Origin: Candidatus Protoclostridium gallicola | GTDB lineage: Bacteria; Bacillota; Clostridia; Christensenellales; Pumilibacteraceae | DNA: 64,000 nucleotides | Direction: 5' to 3' | NCBI GenBank assembly: GCA_904387375.1 | Contig: CAJFLE010000008.1 | Span: 124,001 to 188,000, forward strand | Shown here: one piece after another, positions 55,715-64,000 of the stretch | How positions within the stretch are numbered: position 1 is the first letter of the stretch | Layout of the letters: each line of letters starts with the position of its first letter | Translations under genes and position numbers: made by a program | The notes under the pieces: model-generated | What the model was told of the DNA's origin: nothing | What the model saw: the letters and a program-made list of their open reading frames with translations, nothing else | Database searches by the model: none

Positions 55715-57480
55715 TTTCTCTCTCCGCCGAGGAAATATTCTATAAGGCCGAGCGCCACGTAAATGGCGACTACGAGTATTATGAGTATAAACGCCATCGC
55801 ATACGCCTTATTCGCATCGGTTGCCGTACGTCCTTCCGTCGCAAAGGTATAGACCATGACCGAGAACGTGCCGCCCGGGCTGAGCAGCCAGTTCGAAGGA
55901 AAGTTGCGCGTACTGCCCGACGTGAACAGAAGCGCAGCCGATTCGCCTACTATACGTCCGATGGACAGCACTCCTGCCGTCAGCATTCCCGCCAGCGCCT
56001 GAGGCAGTATGACGTGCATCAGCGTATACAGCTTGCTCGCGCCGCATGCCAGACTGGCCTCGCGCAGCGAGTCCGGAATCGCGATCAGACTTTCCTCGAC
56101 CGAACGCACTATCGTCGGCAGTATCATCAGCGACATGGTCAGTCCGCCGGCGAGCAGACTGTATTTCAGTCCCATCAGATTGACGAACAGTATATTGCCG
56201 AACAGACCGAATATGATGGACGGAATGCCCGAAAGCGTATCCGTAAACAGTCGTATTGCCCTGACTATCTTGCTGCCGGGTTTCGCGTACTCGTTCAGAT
56301 ATACCGCGGCGCACGTGCCTATGGGGAAAGCTATTATCAAAGAAATGAAGATGATCGTAAACGTGTTTACGAAAGCCGGCCATATCGCGGGCGTCGAGCC
56401 GTCTATGCCGAATACGTATCCTATGTTCGGCACGCCTCTTATTATAACATAAAGCAATATTCCCACCAAGGAAATCAGCACTATCGCCGACAAAACATAG
56501 CTTACGTATTTGCCTATGACGCTGAACAGGCCTTTCTGCCGGTATTCCGCTTTAGTGTCCGTCACTCCCGCCATTTTCCGGAGCCGCGCGCTGCCTTTCG
56601 AATCCTTTTTGAGGAAGCTGATCGAAAGATTTATTATGAGTATGAATACGAGCAGCACGAAACCGGTGGCGATGAGCGCATTGCGGTGAAGACCGGACGC
56701 ATAGCTCATTTCCAGAGCGATGTTCGCGGTCAGCGTTCTTATGCTGGAAAGCAGTCCGCTGGGAAAACTGGTGGAGTTTCCGCACACCATGATAACCGCC
56801 ATCGTCTCGCCTATCGCGCGGCCGGTGCCCATAATCAAACCGGATATGACGCCGGAGCGCGCCGCAGGAAGCATGACCGTGAATATAGCCTGTTCCTTGG
56901 TGGCTCCGAGCGCGAGCGCGCCTTCGTAATAGGGCTCGGGTACGCTTCTGAGCGCGTTCTTGGACATGCTGGCAACCGTCGGCAGTATCATGAGCATTAG
57001 CACGAGGCTGCTCGGCAGTATGCCCGATCCGCTGTCGGTGTTGAACATTACGCGCAGCGCCGGCACCAGCACCGTCATTCCGAAGAAGCCGAATATGACC
57101 GACGGTACGCCCGCGAACACGTTTATAATCTGTTCGAACGGTTTTTTGAACTTTTCGGGGCACCAGTATACGAGGAACAGCGCCGCAAATACGCCGAGAA
57201 TGCCGCCGAGGATGAGCGCGCCGAACGTGACGCACAGCGACCCTACGAGCATGGGCAGTATGCCGAATCTTTCGGAAGCTTCCAGGTTAGTGTTCGTCGG
57301 GTTCCAGTTCGTGCCGAAAAGGAAATTGAACACTCCGATTTCGGCCAGCGCTGGTATCGACGATACGAGTATGAATATTATTATTCCGAATACCGCCACA
57401 ATGGAAAAGGCGGCGCAGGCAAAGAATACCCACTTTTCCGCCATTCCGTTGTGTGAGGCTTTTTTCTCAACCTTTTTCAT
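55666..57480 (-). CDS. Fused phosphate ABC transporter permeases PstC-PstA
   Basis: 604 aa with two permease modules: [18 protein letters not shown] (first) and [33 protein letters not shown] (second). Confidence 0.93.
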   Translation of the reverse strand: MKKVEKKASHNGMAEKWVFFACAAFSIVAVFGIIIFILVSSIPALAEIGVFNFLFGTNWNPTNTNLEASERFGILPMLVGSLCVTFGALILGGILGVFAALFLVYWCPEKFKKPFEQIINVFAGVPSVIFGFFGMTVLVPALRVMFNTDSGSGILPSSLVLMLMILPTVASMSKNALRSVPEPYYEGALALGATKEQAIFTVMLPAARSGVISGLIMGTGRAIGETMAVIMVCGNSTSFPSGLLSSIRTLTANIALEMSYASGLHRNALIATGFVLLVFILIINLSISFLKKDSKGSARLRKMAGVTDTKAEYRQKGLFSVIGKYVSYVLSAIVLISLVGILLYVIIRGVPNIGYVFGIDGSTPAIWPAFVNTFTIIFISLIIAFPIGTCAAVYLNEYAKPGSKIVRAIRLFTDTLSGIPSIIFGLFGNILFVNLMGLKYSLLAGGLTMSLMILPTIVRSVEESLIAIPDSLREASLACGASKLYTLMHVILPQALAGMLTAGVLSIGRIVGESAALLFTSGSTRNFPSNWLLSPGGTFSVMVYTFATEGRTATDANKAYAMAFILIILVVAIYVALGLIEYFLGGERKWKTKKPKEKIKLKTA

Positions 57481-57499
57481 GTAAGTAAAGCCGTTGTTA

Positions 57500-58345
57500 T
57501 CAGATACTGATGTAACCTTCTGCGGTGACTATCGCCTGGCCTTCGTCGCTGAGAATGTAATCGACGAAATCCTGAGCCGCGTCGGTAAGTCCGCCTTCGG
57601 GTATCACGAGGTTAAACGGTCTGGACAGTTTGTACGTGCCGTTGGAAACGTTGTCCGTCGTTGCGGCTACGCCCTCGAAAGATACGGTCTTGATCGTGTC
57701 GTCGACGGAACCCATGGATATGTAACCGATGCTGTTTGCGTTGCCTGCCACGGACTCTTTGACGAGGTTGGTGCCGTTGAACAGGTCTATGCCTTCCGCA
57801 TATCCGTTAGTAAGCTCGGCAAGCGTCTCGTCGTCTGCATTGGCAATCAGCTCGTCGAACGCGCCGCGCGTACCCGAACCTGCCTCTCTGCCGTATGCGG
57901 TGGTGATAACCGTCTGTATAGCGGTGCGGCTTGCGTACATATCGTACACTTCCTGCATGGTAACGTTCGTGACGGTGCAGTCTTTGTGAACGATGAGCGC
58001 GATACCGTCGTCTGCGATCTTGGTCGCGGTCACACCCGATTTGGTTTCTTCGTCCGTAAGCTCACGGGACGCCATACCGAAGTCAACGGTTCCGTTGATA
58101 GCGTCGGTAACGCCGGCGCTGCTGCCCGACTCGGTAACGTTGATCGTCACATCATGATCTTCGTTATATGCGTCGATCAACTTCTCCATAAGAGGGGAAA
58201 CGGACGTCGATCCCGAGATATTGATGGTCGTTTCGCCGCAGCCCGTGAATGCCACGGTAGCGAAACATACCGTAAGTGCGGCAACTGCTACGAGCAGAAC
58301 TGCCATGATTTTGCTTTTCGTTTTCATTTCTTCTGTCTCCTTCAT
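57500..58345 (-). CDS. pstS: Phosphate-binding lipoprotein
   Basis: TINISGSTSVSPLMEKLIDAYNE; GSSAGVTDAINGTVDFGMASRELTDEE; ATVAFTGCG lipobox. Confidence 0.95.
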   Translation of the reverse strand: MKETEEMKTKSKIMAVLLVAVAALTVCFATVAFTGCGETTINISGSTSVSPLMEKLIDAYNEDHDVTINVTESGSSAGVTDAINGTVDFGMASRELTDEETKSGVTATKIADDGIALIVHKDCTVTNVTMQEVYDMYASRTAIQTVITTAYGREAGSGTRGAFDELIANADDETLAELTNGYAEGIDLFNGTNLVKESVAGNANSIGYISMGSVDDTIKTVSFEGVAATTDNVSNGTYKLSRPFNLVIPEGGLTDAAQDFVDYILSDEGQAIVTAEGYISI

Positions 58346-58371
58346 TTAAGTACCCCTATTTTAACATCAAC

Positions 58372-58422
58372 TTGTAACAAAGTTGTTTCAAATTGTAAAC
58401 AACTTGTAAACTTTTTGTAAAC
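58372..58422 (-). promoter_or_regulatory. Pho-box-like repeats upstream of pstS
   Basis: GTTTACAA (minus strand) repeated with 11-bp period (TTGTAAAC at 58393, 58404, 58415 on the + strand) plus degenerate upstream copies. Confidence 0.75.
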
Positions 58423-58643
58423 TCTTTTTTACAAATGTGATGAAACGGTGAAAATTATGATAGGAAGGTGAAAGCAAAATAAAGTATAAGAAATTCTAAT
58501 CCGATTATAATCTTATGAGCGAAAGAAAATATTGCTTTTTGTTTCCTCGTCTGTTATACTTAATTACGGCAGTCACGGCGGACGTTTTCTGCCGGAGACT
58601 CATATCTCCGTTTATATATTATATATAATGAAAAGGAAATCAC

Positions 58644-59975
58644 ATGGCTGAACAGGCAAAAAAGAAGAAGCGCGGTAAAATAGCGCTGTATATCGTATAC
58701 GGAGCTCTGACCGTATTCGTGCTCGTACTCATACTCTCGCTGAACAACATAGGAGAAATCCTCGATACGTTGGCGACGGCGCACGTCGGATACGTATTCG
58801 CGGCGCTGGGAATGCTGCTGCTCTATCTGGCGCTCAGTCCGCTGTCGCTGTGCATGCTGACGCGCTCGCGCAAGAACAAAATTTCTTTCGGCAAGACGTA
58901 CGTCATCGGCATGACTGAACACTTTTTCAACGGCATCACTCCCTTCTCGACGGGCGGCCAGCCTTTCCAGGCGTATTCCTACGCGCGCTCGGGCGTAAAA
59001 GTGTCCGAATCCACAAGCCTGCTTATCATGAACTTCCTCGTCATGATGATAGCGTCCAACATCTTCGCCGCCTGCGCGCTGTTCTACTTCACGCGCTTTG
59101 CGCTCAATGCGGCGATGACTGTCGTGGCAATCGTCGGATTTTCCATAAACTTCGCCGTGCTGCTCTGCACCGTCGTTATCGCGACGAGCAAAACGGTGCG
59201 CCGTTTTCTGATGTGGTGCGTGCGTCTGCTGTGCAAGATCAAGTTCATCGGCAAATTTTTAAAGCCTCAGGAAGAAAAGCTCGCCGCGTATTTCGAGCAG
59301 GTGCAGATAGTTTTCAAGGATCTCGCGAAAAAGCCGATAACCTTCACCGGCTGTCTGGTTGCGAAACTCGCCGCTTTCGCCGCGCAGTACGCGATAACGT
59401 TTTTCATTATCCGCGCGCTGCACATAGACGTGGGCTGGGATCAGATGTTTTTCGTAATGTGCGGCACTGCGTTCGCCACGACGATGTGCGTGTTCCTCCC
59501 CACCCCCGGCGCCAGCGGCGGCGTCGAACTGGCGTTTGCCATGGTTTTCTCGTCCATAATAGGCACGAGCACGGAACCCGGCTCGGTGGCGTACGGCGGC
59601 ATGCTCATGTGGCGGCTCATGACCTATTATCTCGCGATGCTCATCAGCCTGATGTTCTATCTCGGATTCGAAATCCAGTATAACGTGGCGCGCAGACGCG
59701 GCGAAGCGATAGAAGTCGCGGAAGAAGCCGACGGACAGCCCGTCCCCGCGACGGAAAGCGCGCAGCCAGAACTTCCCTACGTCGAAATGCCTGCCGAAAC
59801 CGAAGAACCGGCTCCGGCAGAAACCGGAAACGCAGAGTCCGCGGAGATCACCGAAACCGCGTTAAATCCGGTACCGGAAACCGCCGCCGTAACAGAAAAC
59901 GACGCGGTCGAAGCGCACAAAGAAAACGCGGCTCCGGAAGAGAACGAAAATACCGATAAAGGGGAACAATTTTGA
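58644..59975 (+). CDS. UPF0104 / lysylphosphatidylglycerol synthase TM-region family protein
   Basis: LIMNFLVMMIASNIFAA; TPFSTGGQPFQAYSYARSGVKVSESTSLL; FLPTPGASGGVELAF. Confidence 0.88.
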   Translation: MAEQAKKKKRGKIALYIVYGALTVFVLVLILSLNNIGEILDTLATAHVGYVFAALGMLLLYLALSPLSLCMLTRSRKNKISFGKTYVIGMTEHFFNGITPFSTGGQPFQAYSYARSGVKVSESTSLLIMNFLVMMIASNIFAACALFYFTRFALNAAMTVVAIVGFSINFAVLLCTVVIATSKTVRRFLMWCVRLLCKIKFIGKFLKPQEEKLAAYFEQVQIVFKDLAKKPITFTGCLVAKLAAFAAQYAITFFIIRALHIDVGWDQMFFVMCGTAFATTMCVFLPTPGASGGVELAFAMVFSSIIGTSTEPGSVAYGGMLMWRLMTYYLAMLISLMFYLGFEIQYNVARRRGEAIEVAEEADGQPVPATESAQPELPYVEMPAETEEPAPAETGNAESAEITETALNPVPETAAVTENDAVEAHKENAAPEENENTDKGEQF

Positions 59976-60799
59976 TACACGTTTGTTACAATCTGAACTC
60001 TAAAATTTTCGACGGACTACAGCTTTCGGCAATGTCGATAGCAAAGCATTCGAGCGAACCGGTGCAGTTTCACATACTGTCCGCCGATTTAAGTCATCTT
60101 AAACCCGAATGGACGTCGGTTACCGCGCAACAGGCGGAATTGCTGAACGCCGCGATCAGAACATACGACGAGCGGCACGACGCGGAGCTTATCGACTGCG
60201 CCGGAGAATATGCGAAATATCTGGCGGACGGAAGAAACCGGATGTCCATTTACACCCCGTACAATCTGTTCCGCCTGTTCCTCGACGTAATCGAACTGAA
60301 AGGCAATCCGGACAAGATAATATATATCGATACGGACACCATGTGCCGCAGGGACATCAAAGAGCTTTGGGACGTGGATATTAACGATTACGAATTTGCC
60401 GCCGCGCTGGATTTCATGGGCAAAAAATGGATAAACAAGAACTACTGCAATGCGGGAGTATTGTATATCAACCTGAAAAAAGTAAAGGAAACCGGACTCT
60501 GGACGAAAGCGAGGCAGCGCGTTCACGACAAAACGATGGCCATGCCCGACCAGTCCGCCCTTCACGACCTTGCAACTTTCAAGCTCGTCCTGCCGGACAA
60601 GTTCAACGAACAGCGGACAATAAAGGAAGATACCGTCATCAAGCACTTCTGCAAGGGCATAAAATTCTATCTGTTTATCCCGAGGGTGTACAATTACAAG
60701 CAGTGGCAGCGCGACAAAGTACATAAAAAGCTGAAGATTCACGACTTCGACGACATATACGGCGATTTCGACGCAATTATGGCAAAACACGGCCGGTAA
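59972..60799 (+). CDS. Glycosyltransferase family 8
   Basis: KIIYIDTDTMCRRDIKELWDVD; NKNYCNAGVLYINLKKVKETG; MPDQSALHDL. Confidence 0.92.
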   Translation: MIHVCYNLNSKIFDGLQLSAMSIAKHSSEPVQFHILSADLSHLKPEWTSVTAQQAELLNAAIRTYDERHDAELIDCAGEYAKYLADGRNRMSIYTPYNLFRLFLDVIELKGNPDKIIYIDTDTMCRRDIKELWDVDINDYEFAAALDFMGKKWINKNYCNAGVLYINLKKVKETGLWTKARQRVHDKTMAMPDQSALHDLATFKLVLPDKFNEQRTIKEDTVIKHFCKGIKFYLFIPRVYNYKQWQRDKVHKKLKIHDFDDIYGDFDAIMAKHGR

Positions 60800-60822
60800 T
60801 CCCGACCGCGAGCGGGGAAAGA

Positions 60823-61653
60823 ATGATACACATCTGTTACAACGTCAACGGAAAAATATTCAGGGGGCTGCTCATGAGCGCGCTGTCCGTGGCAAAGCAT
60901 TCGTCGCAGCCGGTATACTTTCACATACTGTCCATGGATCTGCCCGAGCGCGATCCGGGCTGGGTCAGCCTGTCCGACGAACGGCTCGCCATCTTCCGCG
61001 AAGCGGTAGGCTCCGCGGCGCCGGGCAGCAAGGTCGAGCAGATCGACTGCCGCGGATACTACGAGGAATATTTCGCGGGCGGGAAAAACCAGCGGTCTTT
61101 TTATACTCCGTACGCGCAGCTCCGCCTCTTCCTCGACCTCATTACGCCGGACGGAGATCCGGACAAAATAATCTATCTCGACGCCGACACCATGTGCCGG
61201 AGGGACATTTCCGAACTGTGGGACGTTGACATTTCCGCATACGAATTCGGAGCGTCGCTCGACGCCGCGGGGCGGTATTGGATAGACGAAAACTACTGCA
61301 ACTCCGGCGTCATGCTCATCAACCTGCGCCGCATCCGTAAAACCGGACTGTTCGCCGAAACCCGCAGGCAGGTCAACCGCCGTACCATGTTCATGCCCGA
61401 CCAGTCCGCGCTCAACGACCTTGCCGAAAGCAAGCTCGTGCTTCCCCGCCGCTTCAACGAACAGCGCGCCATACGCGACGACACGGTCATAAAACACTTC
61501 TGCCGCTGGCTCAGGTTTTATCCCCTGTGGGTAAAGATGTTCAACTACAAGCAGTGGCAGGTGGACGAGGTGCACAAAAAGCTGAAAATCCACGACTTCG
61601 ACGACGTATACGACGACATAAAAGAACTGGAAAAGAAATATGCTCTCGAATAA
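60823..61653 (+). CDS. Glycosyltransferase family 8 (tandem paralog)
   Basis: KIIYLDADTMCRRDISELWDVD; DENYCNSGVMLINLRRI; MPDQSALNDL. Confidence 0.92.
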   Translation: MIHICYNVNGKIFRGLLMSALSVAKHSSQPVYFHILSMDLPERDPGWVSLSDERLAIFREAVGSAAPGSKVEQIDCRGYYEEYFAGGKNQRSFYTPYAQLRLFLDLITPDGDPDKIIYLDADTMCRRDISELWDVDISAYEFGASLDAAGRYWIDENYCNSGVMLINLRRIRKTGLFAETRRQVNRRTMFMPDQSALNDLAESKLVLPRRFNEQRAIRDDTVIKHFCRWLRFYPLWVKMFNYKQWQVDEVHKKLKIHDFDDVYDDIKELEKKYALE

Positions 61654-61731
61654 AAATACAAAACGAAACGGGTTCCGCAGGACTGCGGAACCCGTTTTGT
61701 CGCATTGATATGCGTTTTGTAGAGGAAGTCG

Positions 61732-64000
61732 TCATAAAGAACGTCTGCCGCGTTCTTTTACGAAATTGATTATCCAAACGATGCAGAACGCCGCTGCGCT
61801 CCAGATGAATAACGTCATTGCGACACGTGTGACTACCGGAACGGCTATTTCCCATGCCGGAGTCACTACGATTATAGACGACTCTCCGGTAAATCCGTTC
61901 ATCGTGTTGCTATTGACGACGGTATACAGTATCTTGTGCGCGGCATCTCTCATTGCCCAAGCAAGCTCCCCGTATCCCGTTTTGTAATTCTGGAAATTGA
62001 GATAGTTGCCGTCTTTATCCGTCTTATACGGATCGTTGCCTGCCGGCTGCCCGTCAGGCAGGTCGTTTCCGTTAAGTACGCCTTGAATAGGACTGCAATA
62101 AAGTCTGCCCGAGTTGTAATCTGATACAACGTATCCCCTCATTCCGTATTCCGCGCGAAGAACCTTATTGCAGAAACCTTGCGCGCCTGCCCATTTTGCA
62201 CCCATACGGTTCATACCCGTCATTACGCCGAGAACTGAGTTCGGAGTGAGTTCTCGATCCACCTCGACGGCAACCTCGATCGCCCTGCCGTATATTTCGC
62301 GGATAGACTGTTCGTTTGCCCAGGTATTAACGCCCGCACGATGCGTTTCCTGATCGTTAAGTATAGCGTGTTTCATCAGGACGAACATACCAAGCTTATG
62401 TGAACCGGCGGCTTCGTTGCCGGCAGCCATACCTGTAAGAAAACCGTCTTCGCTGTAATACTCGAAAGCTCTCCCGCAGTATGCGCCTCTGTGTATGTTC
62501 ACACCGAGCCCGTATTGCCGTTGTAACCCGCCCATATTCCTTCTTCGCCGGCCTGCTCGCCAAGTTTTCTCATGAATTCGACGTTGTATGTGGCGGCAAC
62601 GATGCCGTTACATACGAATGTCGCGGGCTTTCTGCCCATATTTTCGGGATCGCGCGTCTCCGCAAAACCGCGGAATCCGCTTTGGCTCGGCAATCCGCCG
62701 TCTGCTCGTGAAAGAACGGGACCGAGCCCGCCGTTTTGCTGCGATGAACTCGGGGCGACTATGGATTCAACGGCGTTGGTAAACCGCAGCCCCTCCTGAA
62801 GCAGATAGCACGTTTCGTCCCAGGTCATACGATTAAGCAGGGTTTCCCACAACGGATCGTTGTAATCCTTTCCTTTCAGATAAATGAGTTTTATCTCGTC
62901 GAAGGCTTCGCCCTCGTCAAAGAAGCCGACTTCTCCGTATGTGGGATACGGAATATTATCCTGCGGTGCGGGAGCGCATACCTGAGCGTCTGCGAGAGCC
63001 TGCGTCGCCGTCAACGCGATTTTTTTGCCGTATGTTCCCGCCCAATCGCTTCTTGTGATATAAACCTGCTGCGTTTCATCCTGAGAGAATATTCCGGCCT
63101 TTTTGAAATCCACATCATCGAACTGATTGGTTATACCGTCGACTCCGTAATTGACTTCCGCGCCTTCGTACGCGGGCGGAACCGTGTTTTCGTTTTCGAT
63201 GAAATCGTTCGACGAATACGTTTTATTGTCGTATGCAAAGTACTTACTCCAGACGAGGTTCTTGTCGCCTTGGCCTCTGCGGTCGTTAAACGCCATTTTA
63301 TCCGTATCGACGGCTACGCCGTTGTCCGCCTTGTATTTGAGTAGATTGTTTACGGCGTCATGAGAATCCTTTGCGACCGTCAGGAGATATTTATCGTCGG
63401 CGTTGTCAGATCCTATAACGTACGTTTTTTCGACATTTGCGTCATATGCGGCAAAATACTTTTCTCGCACGGTTATCGTTGCCGGCACCGTAGCTTTTGC
63501 CGGCACCTCGACCTTAGTGAAACCGATAAGTTCGACCGCCGCTTTTTCTACGCCGTTTTCGATATCCTTAGCCGTATACGGTTTCTGCAGATAAACCTGT
63601 ACCACCTCCTTGCCGTCGGTGTCGGAAGTGTTCGTGACGTTGACCGTAACGGTATACGTTGCGTCATCGTTTTCCGTCACTTGCATATCCGAATATTCGA
63701 ACTCGGAATAGCTGAGGCCGTAGCCGAACGGATACGTAACTACTTTTTCGTAATCGTAGTCGCCGGTTTTGGCGCGGCCGGTCACGTAATCCTCATATCT
63801 CGTTTCGGTGTATTTGTTACCGTTGTAAATTCCTTCCTGATATACAAGATAGTATTTATCGTCGTATTCGTTGTTGAGCGTGGTCTGATATCCTTTGAGA
63901 ATGTCGGAATTCGCATATTCTATTGCCCCGTAATTGTAATATACCGGATTGTATTTACTGTGAGCCCAGAATGTATCCGCGGTTCTGCCTGAAGGATTGA
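61732..64000 (-). pseudogene. GH3-type glycoside hydrolase (GH3-6), partial at the window edge and split by an apparent -1 nt frameshift near 62510
   Basis: ORFs 62499..63785 (open to the window end: NPSGRTADTFWAHSKYNPVYYNYG...) and 61732..62535 overlap. Together they reconstitute EEGIWAGYNGNTG/LGVNIHRGAYCGRAFEYYSEDG. Confidence 0.75.

Noticed and set aside
1-64000. CRISPR array, tRNA/rRNA genes, transposase/IS elements, prophage structural genes
   Set aside because: Looked for but no supporting sequence was seen in this window.

Overview
The window looks like a Firmicutes/Clostridia-type chromosome; this is a judgement from gene content, with no database search run. It has three themes. (1) Six large, membrane-anchored, domain-permuted GH3-type glycoside hydrolases, in which the C-terminal alpha/beta and FnIII-like domains precede the TIM barrel. 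They sit among InlB-B-repeat lipoproteins and three paralogous GHKL histidine kinase / LytTR response regulator pairs. (2) A ~19.7 kb, 16-gene minus-strand polysaccharide (EPS/capsule) operon at 31510->11848. It includes helicase, glmU-like, glmM, glmS, a CapD/PglF-type dehydratase, DegT aminotransferase, a sugar transferase-ATP-grasp fusion, HAD, GTs, Wzy, Wzx and rfbABDC. A serine recombinase flanks one end and a tyrosine recombinase the other. (3) A pst phosphate operon with a Pho box, plus a UPF0104-like/GT8 cluster. The two most interesting signals were read directly from the DNA. First, a pair of identical 29-bp recombinase-type sites in opposite orientation (31523-31551 and 31724-31752) brackets a well-formed sigma-A promoter (TTGACT-17-TAAAAT) at the head of the EPS operon, next to the tyrosine recombinase. 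This is a candidate invertible promoter switching the whole operon. Second, a shared promoter architecture lies upstream of several GH3 genes and a LytTR regulator: two direct half-sites with an exact 21-bp period, then 30-32 bp, then an extended -10. This suggests a LytTR-GH3 surface-hydrolase regulon. Two of the GH3 enzymes also carry collagen-like Gly-X-Y tracts next to their membrane anchors.
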